Shown here piece after piece: positions 21,046-31,902 of a stretch of DNA of 64,000 nucleotides. Position numbers and translations under genes: made by a program. Under the pieces are notes generated by a model. That model saw nothing but the letters and a program-made list of their open reading frames with translations, was not told the DNA's origin and did no database searches. The DNA is taken from NCBI RefSeq assembly GCF_025698545.1, contig NC_068567.1:3472001-3536000 (forward strand), in the 5' to 3' direction. The stretch is from Gossypium raimondii (lineage: Eukaryota; Streptophyta; Magnoliopsida; Malvales; Malvaceae). The first letter of the stretch is position 1; each line of letters starts with the position of its first letter.

Positions 21046-22727
21046 TGATACGAACTCGGTTGCATCATGTTACGACACAACTGGACGGCATCGGCATTGG
21101 CCCAAACACGAGGGTCCCAAGTGCAAAATGAAGTGTTAATTCGAGTTTGTTAATTTGGTTGCTGGAAAAAATGAGGATGACTATTACTTCTAGATTTCTT
21201 AGCTATAGTTTAATTGCTGGAATAAAAGTTAATTCGGTTTTAGTTAATTAGTTAATTAATTAGTTAAGTTCCATAAATATGTCATGGTTTAAACATCAAT
21301 AATTAGAATTTAAATTTGTCAAAAAATATGGACATTTTAAATGTGTTTTAAGTTCATTAATTCTGTCCAAAATTCATACTGCTTTAATATGAGATTTAAC
21401 TTGGTCTTAGTTTAGAACAAATTAAATAGGTCTTAATTTAGACAACTTAATTGTGACTCACTTCCAGACCAATTAATTGTGTCTAACATTCAGCTTTTAT
21501 GTTGCATTAAACCGATCTTTAAATATGTTTTGTAGGTTGGCTGAATAGGCTGCCCATCAACCAATACATTGGACGGCATTAAAGGGACAGCATGCACCTG
21601 GACGTACATGCACCTAGCAGCTGCTGTTTGCTCTCCTCCAAGCATCTCCTCGTGGAAGCAATAGCCAAGAGTGTCCCAATTTGTTTCATCAGCTGATTAA
21701 TTCGGTTCACACATAATTGTCCAGCCAATTCGAGCCATTCACACCTAGTTGACCATTCATTGCCGGCTTTTCACCTTTGATGGCTGTCCATGCGCCACCA
21801 ACAGTCACAATTTAATTAAAGCTTGTTTGGCTGCCCAAGGGAGGTTAATGCATGTTCATTCAACTTAGCTGATAAGGAACTTGTTAGATTCAGCTAATTT
21901 TCTAAATACATTTAGCTGACCATTCGAGAACAGCAAAGGTTAAGGATGTTGGCGTGTCCAATGATTGGATGCATTCATTTGCTGACTCAATTACTCCAGC
22001 TCAAGAACCGAATTTATCCAGATGAATTACTCAGCTATTTCGTCAGTCCATGGCTGTTACTCCAGCTCAAGAACCGAATTTATCCAGATGAATGCTCAGC
22101 AATTAAGTCAGTCCATGACTGTTCGGGCATAGCAAGAGCCAGCTGATCATTAAGCTAAACATTGGATAATTTCAACTGGAATTTAAGTTAACATTTGTGT
22201 TTAATTAATTGTTATAAATTGAGGCTATTCGGCTGGACCTATGTGAGCTTATAAATAGCTCATTGTAAACCGTTTAGAAGGTTACTTAACTTTGAAATTT
22301 TATGAATATTAAGCCTTGAGTTATTCAACTCTTGTAAGAGTTGTTCGTTTGAGACTCGATTGACTTATCTAGCTCCGTCTAGTGGCGTCAACCCGATTCT
22401 TGTTTGAACTTATCACTTCCAGCAAGTGTGGCGTTCATCCTATACCGTAGGTTCCTATCTCTTTAGATAGTGGGTCTCGGTTTACTATCTTTTTATCCAA
22501 TTTCATTTCCAAGTGTTGATATAAAAATTGGGTCGATATTCACCTTTAATATCGGTCCATTCTTCAAACTTGTTTTACCCAAACTTAGCAGAAACTATCA
22601 CATATTAACCTTTACAAATATACCAACTTAAAAGCCTTCTTGTTTCAGCCTTCAAATACGATACTTCTCAATTTACGATCGGAAAACTTAGCAACACGTA
22701 ATCAACTCCAAGCACGGGTTCGCATCA
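21046..22727. mobile_element. Solo LTR with 5-bp target duplication
   Basis: The element begins TGATACGAAC and ends GTTCGCATCA, giving the TG...CA ends of an LTR and a short inverted repeat. It is flanked by GTTGC at 21041-21045 and 22728-22732. Units A and C carry the uninterrupted site ('ttgttgcctaat'), so the insertion boundaries are exact. There is no internal gag-pol. A TATAAATAG at 22250-22258 is a plausible LTR promoter. It probably results from LTR-LTR recombination of a full element; the family is not identified. Confidence 0.9.
21991..22122. repeat. 66-bp tandem duplication inside the solo LTR
   Basis: The text 'ttactccagctcaagaacc' starts at 21991 and again at 22057 (period 66). 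Both copies continue through 'gaatttatccagatgaat' to 'cagtccatg'. The copies have diverged slightly. Confidence 0.85.
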
Positions 22728-22732
22728 GTTGC

Positions 22733-23204
22733 CTAATTTCTTTTCATTGATGCTTTGCTCTCAATTCTTTTCACATTTTTTTCAAATCATATATATAGGT
22801 TATAACTATGTGGCATAGCTTTTAAATCACTATTTATTATGATAATAATATTTCACATGTTGATTATATTTAAAAAAATTAATTCAAAGTAAATTCCTTA
22901 TAAATATTGTCATGTAATTTTGATGCTCTAAATGTTGATATGCATGACTATATTAAATATACACTAAAAATATAATATTAAAATTAATTATAAGAAATAT
23001 AAACTATAAAGCAAATTGAAGCAAATATATAGTAAAATTTTCAACTTAAAATATATATTTAAAATTAAAATATATTATTAAAGACGCATTTTAACAAAGA
23101 TTGATTAAAGTAAATATATTTCAAATTCTTAATTAATATAAGCAAAACTCAATTATAAAAAAAATATTATTATCTTTTTCAAACTCTAACAAATTTATGG
23201 GAAA
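22733..23204. other. AT-rich spacer of unit B
   Basis: Continuation of the unit after the solo LTR, collinear with 12901-13377. No gene is seen. Confidence 0.5.
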
Positions 23205-23391
23205 ATTGGATGTTCCATATTCTTATCCTTAGAATGGAAATGCTGGGGTATTATAGGAAAATAAATATTGACAAATAGTCTCACAAGTCAACGACGAAAA
23301 AGATTCTTCTCTTTAAGGACAAAAGCAAGACCTAAGAAAGTATACCACAAAGGGTGGAGTAAAGTGAAGCAAACTTAAGGGTTTTCTTGTA
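23205..23391 (+). promoter_or_regulatory. Conserved DC1 leader block of gene 23392
   Basis: Homologous to 13378-13562 and 40730-40912, including 'gtataccacaaag' about 50 bases before the ATG. It precedes an intact gene, so it is the best candidate for a working copy of this leader. Confidence 0.45.
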
Positions 23392-25467
23392 ATGGATGTG
23401 AGTGAGTGTGAGAGTAGGACAGAGGGGAAGACCATGGAACTTCAACATTTCAGTCATCCACATCCTTTGGTCTTCTTCAAATATCAGACTGTTGCAAGCA
23501 AAGAAGTAGACCCAGAAGCAGCTCGTTGCTTTGCGTGTGAGAATCCTTTAGAGGGCCGGAGCTACGGCTGCAATCAATGTAAGTTTTACCTTCATAAGGG
23601 ATGTGCTGAGTTAGAGTTAGTCCCCCGGATGCAACATCCCTTTCACCCACAACACCCTCTCACATTTTTCCCACAATCACCTTATCAGGGTGAATACGTG
23701 TGTAGTTTGTGTGGAGGAATGTTCTGGGGATTTGTTTATCATTGTAGATCTTGTTTATTTGATCTGCACATCAGTTGTGCTTTGCTTCAATCATCCATTG
23801 CTACAAATTTTCCTCATTCTTTGCACCACCATCCTTTACACTTCATTCAAAACCATAACGAGGAAGTTGAGCGCGATTGCTCCGGATGTCAGAAACCATT
23901 ATCTGGTCCGATTTACCATTGTTTAGATTGTTCTTATCCTACATTCTTTACTCTTCATAAGGAATGCGTTGAACTACCCCTAGAAATTAATCACGCCTGT
24001 GACCGTAAGCATCCCCTTACTCTTTTGCCCCAACGACCTGCACATCCCGAGAAATGTAGTTGCTATTTGTGCAAAATCCAATGGAGCGGGTTTGTTTATT
24101 CCTGCTCGCTTTGCAACTTTGAGCTTTCAGTTGATGATATTTTTTCACCACCAACAATCACCAATGCAAGCCATGAACACCCGTGGATGCTTATATCCAA
24201 AAAAATGTCATTTATTTGTGATTTTTGTGGCATTGTCGGAGATCACTCTCCCTATCTTTGTGCTACATGCAACCTTGTTGTCCACAAGAATTGCATTTCA
24301 TTGCCACGCAACATCAGGATAACACGACATTGTCACGTGATTTGTTTTTCATACTCTTTTCAACAAAATCAAGTTGAAAATTGTATGTGCAGAATTTGTT
24401 ACACGGAAGTTGATACAAGTTATGGTAGGTATTGTTGTTCTGCTTCCGGTTGTGATTATATTGCTCATGCACATTGTGCAACCAATAAATCAATTTGGGA
24501 TGGAACAATTATCAAGGAAGGCTATGATGAGAGGCATGGACCTTCGAATTTGATCACCGATGTTATTGAACAAATAAGTATTGAAGAGATTATGGTAGCA
24601 AGTAAGATCAAACATTCCTACCATCATCATAATTTAAGACTCACTCTTAGTGGTGAAATCAAAGATGATAGCCAGTGTGATGGGTGCATGAGGCCTATAT
24701 CAAATCCATTTTATAGTTGTGAGCAATGCAAGTTCTTTCTCCATAAAAATTGCGCTGAATTATCTAAAGAAATGCGACATCCATTTCACAAGCACTTACT
24801 TACACTCACAAACTCAAGCACGCTCGGTGACTTTTCAAGTTGTGATGCCTGCAGTCATTTGTACCAGGGATTTAGCTATCGGTGCTACAGAAGAGGTTGC
24901 AACCTCAACTTTGACATTCGGTGTATGTTAATGTTGGACACCTTGAACCATCCAAGTCATGACCATTCACTCTTACTTGAGCATAACCAGCAAAGAAATT
25001 GCAGTGCTTGTTCCGGAACAATGGAACCATGGAGAGTTGCATATAGATGCATGAAGCGTTGTGATTACACTTTAGATGTAGGTTGTGCAACACTACCACC
25101 CACTGCTTGGTACAAGTATGACAAACATCCTCTTACTCTGACTTATTCTGATGATTCTGAACCTTCTCAACTTTACTGCGATCTCTGTGAGAAAGAAAGG
25201 CAGCCGAATAGTTGGTTTTACTATTGTGTTGATTGTGATAACTCTCTTCATCTCAATTGTGCTCTTGGGGATCTCCCATATATGAAGCTTGGGAACAAAA
25301 TAAAAGGTACAGGTCATCAACATCGACTCACTGTTGTGAAAAACATCTGGAATTGTCCTCCATGTGAGAAATGTCGTGAGCTTTGCAACGGACGTGCCCT
25401 AGAATGTAAAGAATTTGGATGCAACTTTACCATACACTGGAATTGTTGTTGGTATTTGACCTTCTAG
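23392..25467 (+). CDS. DC1 domain (C1-like, Cys/His-rich) protein, intact
   Basis: This is a single-exon gene for a 691-aa protein. The start MDVSECESRTEGKTMELQ matches four other copies. About eleven C1-like modules follow in the same order as in the 6006 protein, each with paired CxxC and His ligands, for example HPHPLVFF...CFACENP...YGCNQCKFYLHKGC first and CPPCEKCRELC...ECKEFGCNFTIHWNC last. It is expected to be a soluble zinc-binding protein with no signal peptide or membrane span. It differs from the 6006 type by ITNASHEHPW and SGEIKDDSQCDGCMRPIS. With the 44733 gene (692 aa) it forms one subfamily, sharing CRRGC/NFDIRCMLML in module 8. The role is likely stress- or signalling-related by family; no partner is inferable. 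Confidence 0.93.
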   Translation: MDVSECESRTEGKTMELQHFSHPHPLVFFKYQTVASKEVDPEAARCFACENPLEGRSYGCNQCKFYLHKGCAELELVPRMQHPFHPQHPLTFFPQSPYQGEYVCSLCGGMFWGFVYHCRSCLFDLHISCALLQSSIATNFPHSLHHHPLHFIQNHNEEVERDCSGCQKPLSGPIYHCLDCSYPTFFTLHKECVELPLEINHACDRKHPLTLLPQRPAHPEKCSCYLCKIQWSGFVYSCSLCNFELSVDDIFSPPTITNASHEHPWMLISKKMSFICDFCGIVGDHSPYLCATCNLVVHKNCISLPRNIRITRHCHVICFSYSFQQNQVENCMCRICYTEVDTSYGRYCCSASGCDYIAHAHCATNKSIWDGTIIKEGYDERHGPSNLITDVIEQISIEEIMVASKIKHSYHHHNLRLTLSGEIKDDSQCDGCMRPISNPFYSCEQCKFFLHKNCAELSKEMRHPFHKHLLTLTNSSTLGDFSSCDACSHLYQGFSYRCYRRGCNLNFDIRCMLMLDTLNHPSHDHSLLLEHNQQRNCSACSGTMEPWRVAYRCMKRCDYTLDVGCATLPPTAWYKYDKHPLTLTYSDDSEPSQLYCDLCEKERQPNSWFYYCVDCDNSLHLNCALGDLPYMKLGNKIKGTGHQHRLTVVKNIWNCPPCEKCRELCNGRALECKEFGCNFTIHWNCCWYLTF

Positions 25468-27004
25468 GACTCTGGTGAACCATTTCAATGATACTCCACT
25501 CAAGTTTACCAGACAGAGAAGTCGCAACTTCACATGTCTGTTCTGTCCATCTGCATGCATGTACCTGATTTGCCAACAAGGGCTCATGTCCGTTTGTTTT
25601 TCTTAATTGCTTTTTATTATGTTATTGTTGTCTAAGAACTTAAACCTTGTTTAAATCAAACATGATTTCAGGCTAGTCATGAGACTTCTTTTAGGGTAAA
25701 TATACATTTTGATGCCTGAATTTGGCTCTAAGGTTCACATTGGTACCTGAACTTGACGTCTCGGTTCAAATTGGCTTTTAAGTCCAAATTAGTACTAGAG
25801 TTAGATGAGGTATTTGAACCAATTTTAACTATGAAGTCAAGTTTGGTACTAATTTGAACCAATATGACAAGTTCAAATGCCTAATTGAACAACAAAAATT
25901 TAAGTACCAAATTGAACCTTGAGGTTAAGTATTTATCATTTTAAGTTTTTTAATCATTTGAATAAATGGAAAAATAGCAATTTTGGCCCTTTGTGAAAAT
26001 TAATCATATAATTTAAGCTCTTTTAGAGTGAAACTTTTATCTTCGGTCTCAAAATTTTAAAATTTTGGCTTCGTCACTATAAGAGACTAAATCACAAGAA
26101 AATGAGCAAATCCTGAAGGGGCAGGTAGGGGACTGTTCATATAAATGATGATATTATAAATTAATATATAGTAAAATTTTATTTTAGTCCTTTAAAATAA
26201 AACAATTCTATTTAATCCCTTTAAATATGATAAATTACATTTTAACCTTTCAAAAATTTACATTTTAATTTATAAATTTTCTAATTTTTTCATTTTGCCA
26301 CATGTCTATTGGTGATTGAGCCACATCATCATTGACCAAGGTTAATTAACGGCTGACTAACGAAGGACTAACGAGGTACAAATGTAAGAAAAAATATATA
26401 GTTTAGATACTCATATTGATCAAAAAAGTGTTTAGGTACTAATTTAAGCAAATAAGGATATTTTAAAGGACAATTTTAATATTAAGCCTTCACCTATAAA
26501 TAGATTTATTTATAATTAATTTAATTTAATATGATCTGATTCAAATTAATTGTTAAACACATTTAATGACTTAAATTTTAGTCACAAATGACAAACTTTT
26601 ACAGCATAGTTTTTAGTTCAAATTGGTACTTTCAAATAACTAAGTATTAATTTAGATAATAAAAATCAAATTCGGTATTAATTTAAATCAAGAAGCTAAG
26701 TTTAGGTACTTAATTGGACCAAAATACCAAATGGAACTTTGAAGTCATGTTCAAGTACCTAATTGGAAAAAAGAAAAACCTTAGGTATCAATTTGAACTC
26801 TGAAGCTAAGTTTAAGTACCAAAATGTATATTTCCCTTACTTTTCCAATAACCATTGAATGCTCTCATTTTTATCTACCAGATCGGAGCAAACACTAATT
26901 ATTGACAGAAAATAACAATTCTAGTGATTATGTTTAAAGTAAAATTTAATTTTATGTCACCGACAATCACAATCCTTTTTGCATTATTTCTCAATTTTTA
27001 GTTC
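25468..27004. other. DC1 3' flank, dispersed repeat and right arm of a long-TIR element
   Basis: Bases 25468-26280 are homologous to the flank after the 44733 gene (46812-47620), including a dispersed motif starting 'agggtaaatatacatttt' near 25695. At about 26280 the sequence changes to the right arm of the long-TIR element (to about 26490), without its left arm or interior. It then follows the unit spacer. No gene is seen. Confidence 0.5.
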
Positions 27005-27230
27005 ATAAACGATCAAGAATACTTTTTTTTTACGGTGATTATGTTGAGATTTCCTATAAAAATCTCTTTTTATTTGCAAGGAATCTACAACTCTAGTGTG
27101 AATCAGGGAAGCATGCAGGCGTGGGAAGCTATCAGCTCTGATAAACTTAAATCCCACCGCCCCTTCCATAGGCGCCAACATATGAATAACTATTCCTTAA
27201 ACGAGGTCAGCCATGCCAATTCCATTAAAA
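27005..27230 (-). pseudogene. GSTU exon 2 fragment, pseudogene (unit C)
   Basis: A third copy of the minus-strand GST scrap. Compared with units A and B it has a further internal deletion of about 45 bases that removes the KHFSEHP region, leaving [12 protein letters not shown] joined close to the downstream part. Confidence 0.75.
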
Positions 27231-27273
27231 AGAGGCCTAAGCTAAGCTACCAAGCAAAGAGGAAGAAGAAGAG

Positions 27274-28185
27274 ATGGTTTCAGGGTGAGGCATGTGCTCT
27301 AAAAGGGTAGCGGTGGATGCAAGGCATCACATGCTGGGAAGGTTGGCTTCCATATTAGCCAAGGAGTTGTTGAATGGCCAAAAAATAGTGGTGGTGAGAT
27401 CTGAAGAGATATGCATGTGGGGTGGATTGGTTAGCCAGAAGATGAATCTCATGAGGTTTCTTAGGAAGCGTATAAACACTAAGCCTTCTCATGGTCTCAT
27501 CCAGTTTCCTGCTCCTCTAACATCCTTTGGCGTACCATTCGTGGGTGTGTTTTTCTTTTCGAGAGTCTTTTTCCCTTTTAGTGTGTTTTCATAGTTCTTT
27601 ATTTGGTCTGTGAATGAAAAGGATGGAAATTTCTGGGTTTTTTATGCTTGGTAATTTAGGAAGCCTTTATTATAAACTTTTTGAGAGATTTTTTTCTATT
27701 TATTTGAAGTTCTATGATTTGGATATTGGAATATATATTGCAAAAGAACCAATGGAATCTGTGTGTTTAGTTATGTTTGATATCAAAATTAATAATGAGA
27801 GTTTGCTATTGATTTTTCTTGTTAGAGATCTGTGTGTTTGTTATAGTTGGTTATTGGTAAAATGTAGGGACGAAGTGAAAGAGAGTAGAATGAGTGTGCT
27901 TGAGGTTATTATTGTTGGATTGGGAGAAAACTAATAGCTGACAAGGTCTATGAATCTTATAGTGCAAAGGCAATGCGTTTGGCTTCAGCATATATGAAGT
28001 GAAGTATATAACTGGGCTTCATTTTGACTTTCCTTATGGTAATTGATATTTGCTTTGATTGCAGGATGATTCCTCGCAAAGACTAAGCATGGAGTGGCGA
28101 CTTTATTGGTGTGAATTGAAGGCTTATGAGGGATTCTTGCACCATATGATAAGACTAAGAGAATGGTTATTCTGATGCTCTCAAG
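27274..28185 (+). pseudogene. RPL13A: Ribosomal protein L13a pseudogene (unit C)
   Basis: It has the fullest exon 1 of the three copies (27274-27544): [51 protein letters not shown], then a diverged end near the GT donor. Exon 2 (28065-28185) retains MIPRKTK and [10 protein letters not shown] but has several 1-base deletions. The same codon-5 TGA stop interrupts the normal start. A product could only start at the internal ATG at 27292. Confidence 0.87.
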
Positions 28186-28984
28186 TTTTGCAAGAGTTGG
28201 TTTCTTTCATGAATTTAGAATTTGGTTTTCTTACTTGCTTCGTGGATAGTTAGTCATGCTCAATGTTTTTAAATTGGTGGAGAAAATATCATTACCACAG
28301 AGTAAATATGAAATATAACATTGAACGCTTTTATGTAGGTTATCCAACATTGAATGCTTAGGACTTGGTTTGGAGCTTCAGAACTCTTGATGAAGAAGTT
28401 TATGAAGACATCAAAAGAGTCATTTCATTGGTTTGGCGTTCTAGGACTTGGTTGTCCTTTACTCGAGCCAGGCAGTGTAGGTTCTGTTTTACTCGGCTTT
28501 TGTGATTGATGTTTGTTGCACCTTTTCCCCTCTTTTTGTAATCAGTATTGTAGCTTTGGGTCGATGGTTGGGCTATGAATTTATGAATATCAAACTGTTG
28601 TGTCGGTCAACATTGCAGACTCCTCGAATTGTCTCCTTCTTATTCGAAGTCTTACAACCTACCAAGACAACACCGAACCAAACCTTCCGCATACGGAAGA
28701 AAAACATTCCTTGCAATAAAGTTAAAAGCGATACAAAACCACAACATCCCAAAACACCTCAAAAGATAACCACAATGACACTTGCGACAAACGACTCATG
28801 ACACAAATCGAAAAAGAGATCAACTTCAAGACATCATCTCATGTTATCAGTTTGTGAGCATCCCTTAGAAACTAAATAAACACCATAAAAGAAGCATGCA
28901 ACAAATTGGCAGCAATGCAGTAACAAACCTATTGCCTCCGTGAGTCTTTAATTACAACCCCAAATATCATATACCAAAACAAGG
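28186..28984. other. Duplicated spacer of unit C, dense in 1-base deletions
   Basis: Collinear with 11561-12385, including the exon-like fragment at 28339-28437. Compared with units A and B many single bases are missing (for example 'ttcagaactcttgatg' for 'ttcaggaactactgatg'). It ends at the retrotransposon target AGCAA (28985-28989). Confidence 0.5.
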
Positions 28985-28989
28985 AGCAA

Positions 28990-31764
28990 TGTAACAGCCC
29001 GATTCTGGGCCTAGTCGGAATAGTAGTTTCGAGACCACAAATCCGACGAGGGAAAATATGGTTATTATTATATTTTTATGGTCTACAATTTCACGGAAAA
29101 TTTTCGTAAAAATTTCGTTCGAAAATTTCGACGTTTGGGCACTCAATTTAGTCAAAAGGACTAAATTGTAAAAAGTGCAAAAGTTGAGTTCTATATATAG
29201 AAGTGTCTAATTGATATGAAATTATAAGTTGGGCGTCCTTATGTGGTAATTAGACCATTAGTAATTGATGGACAAAATAGACATAAGAAATGAGAGAAAT
29301 AGATTTTTTTTAAGTGGGGGCATTTTAGTCATTTGGTTATAAAAAGAATAAAATGGGAAAAAGATGACAAAAATCATCATCTTCTCCATAAGTTGCTGCC
29401 GAATTTTAAGGGACACCATAGCTAAGGTTTCTTTGCTTTCTCAAGGTCATAGTAAGTGTATCATAGCCCCGTTTTTAATGTTCTTTGCATTTTTGAAATC
29501 CTCGTAGCTCGGTTTAGCTTATTTTACTGTTAATTCATGTTAGGGTTTATATTTGGAAAAATACCCATAGGTGAAAAGTGTTTATTCTGCTGTTTTATGG
29601 TGGAATATGAAGCTAGAAATTATGTTAAACAACTTTTGCTAAGCGATTTTAAACGAAAACGGGTAAATTGACATAATCGGTAAAACTAGTTAATGTTCAA
29701 AAGTATGTGTTAGAGTGAGAATTTGATGTTGCCATAGAAGGGAAAAATATTCAGCATGTCATAAGACATAAGAATAAGTGATGAAATTTAACTTCCGAGC
29801 TTGGGGACAAAAATGTAATTATGCAAAAGTTTGGGGGCAAAATTGTAATTTTTCAAAAAGTTGGGTGGAGGATTATTTTAATAAATGTGAACCTTAAATA
29901 AGTTAAATTTGCTATTATAGATCAAGAAAGACGAGAGGACTACCTCAAACGAGGAAAAGAAAAGATAGTGGAATAAATTGCAAAATTACGATATTTTGCA
30001 CCGAGGTAAGTAAACACGTGACTTAATGTATTATTTTGGTATTATTTGATATGTGTTGAGATTTATTTGAATATAAAATAAATGTTTGGCAAGATTCCAA
30101 AAATGTTGTTAAATTGGGAAAGGTGGTAAAGAGTTGCAAAACACGGTTTTTGGTTGAACACTCGGAATAGGCCGGAGCATATTGCATATAAAGGGGTTGC
30201 TGTGTGCTGATTCCCCTATTCATTGGTGGTTGCTAAGTGCTGATTCCACCGTATTTTAAATGTGGAAGGGGGTTGCTAAGTGCTGATTCCCCCGAGGGGT
30301 TGCTAAGTGCTGATTCCCCTACCTATTGGTGGTTGCTAAGTGCTGATTCCACCGTATTTTAAATGTGAAAGGGGGTTGCTAAGTGCTGATTCCCCTGAGG
30401 GGTTGCTAAGTGCTGATTCCCCTACCTATTTGGTGGTTGCTAAGTGCTGATTCCACCGCATCCGAAATGTGAAGGGGTTGCTAAGTCTTGATTCCCCAAG
30501 GGTTCTTGTGTCTTGATTCCCCAATTCATTGGTGGTGCTAAGTGCGGAATCCACCAACAACGGTTAACATTCCGAGTGTTCAACGAGTAAATTGAGAAGG
30601 TGAATATTCATATATGTGGTGGACGAGTTTATGGGAGGAATATCGGGTTTGATACTTAATCAACCCATGTATAAGATGGGAGGAAAAATCAAAAATACAA
30701 AAGAAACAATTTGAATGCAAAACTGTTTTGAATGGCAGCAGTTGGGCAACTTTGAAAAATCACCATAAATGGTGAAAAATGAATTGGAGGTTGAATAAAA
30801 ATGAAATTGAAGCTGAATGAGTCTATTTTCATAAGAAATAAGTGGGGAAAGCAAAGGAATTATATATTTGGGGATATTTAAATTTTACTGAGACAGGGTT
30901 GGATTGAATTCGAAATCCCCTGTTCCAACTTTGGAAAATCACCAAAGATTCTAAAAAAATAATTATGGCTTGAAATTTATATGTCTGGATTCCTTTTTGA
31001 GTCTATTTTTAATAGAAACAAACGAGAACATTTTTTGAAACTTGTATAGAGAGTTATGTGAATTTTTGTAAGGGGAGGCCAGGACTGTCGGGTAGTGAAA
31101 CAGGGGAAACTTTAATGAATAAACTGTACTAATTGGCCAACCAAAAATTCCGAAAATTTTATGGTGGAAATATATATGAATCTAGTTTCAGGGAAAATTT
31201 ACGGAATCTGATTTGGAGCCCTGTAGCTCCCGATAAAAATAAATTAGTGACCATGACGCAGAAATACTGCTTGCTGGAATTTGACCAAATAATGAAATTT
31301 ATTTGTGATAAAAGTTATATTTTGGTGTAATCATGTGGGAAATTTATCTACTTGTCATATGTTTACTTACTAAGCTATATGCTTACTTGCTTTTATTTTT
31401 CCCTTGATTATAGTGATATCCATCAACTTGGAATTGGGACGGAGTCGGACAATCATCCACACTATCATCCGCGTTTGGGTATTTTGCTCTTGGTATTAGG
31501 AAATTATGGCATGTATAGACGACTTTATGTAATGTGGCGTCACTGTATATATATATGTTATGGTTCGAGCTAAAATGTGGCGTTTATAAATAGTTAAATT
31601 GTGTATCTTTATACAACTGTTTTGGTTGGAAATTTGAATTGTGGTTGGAAATTGCAGGAGGTTTAAGCAAAAACAAGCAGAAATGCTGTCGAAATTTTTT
31701 TTAAAAAAATTTAGTAATACCTCGTACTCTGTTCCGGTAAGGAATACGAGTAAAGGGTGTTACA
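28990..31764 (+). repeat. 5' LTR of the Ty3/gypsy element
   Basis: Starts TGTAACAGCCCGATTCTGGG and ends GGTGTTACA, about 2775 bp. It contains the hairpin array (30193-30555) and a TATAAATAG at about 31585 that could be the promoter TATA box. It matches 37044-39803 almost throughout. Confidence 0.93.
30193..30555. repeat. Array of about 11 covarying hairpin units in the 5' LTR
   Basis: Each unit has a left arm, a 16-base core TTGCTAAGTGCTGATT (or a close variant) and a complementary right arm. The arms alternate between GGGG/CCCC (or GGGGG/CCCCC) and GGTGG/CCACC, so changes on one side are matched on the other. Units group in threes, giving a higher-order period of about 110 bases, with linkers such as 'tacctatt' and 'gtattttaaatgtg'. 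The last three units are degraded in this LTR. The role is unknown: it could be RNA structure in the LTR transcript or a protein-binding array. Confidence 0.85.
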
Positions 31765-31770
31765 TTTTAG

Positions 31771-31782
31771 TGGTATCAGAGC
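31771..31782 (+). other. Primer-binding site (initiator Met tRNA type)
   Basis: TGGTATCAGAGC, six bases after the 5' LTR end, is the usual plant primer-binding site, complementary to the 3' end of a methionine tRNA. Confidence 0.9.
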
Positions 31783-31902
31783 TACAGTTTAGTCGGTTCT
31801 CGGGCCAATAAAATATGTGTGAAAGTCAGTCTATACATGCCATAAATATATTGTGATAGTGTGATGATTTCTGACAATTTAAAATTTTGTTTTATATAGT
31901 AA

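Noticed and set aside
30193..30555. CRISPR-like array (short repeats with spacers)
   Set aside because: It lies inside both LTRs of a plant retrotransposon. Spacers are repeated rather than unique, units form a higher-order tandem repeat, and there are no cas genes.
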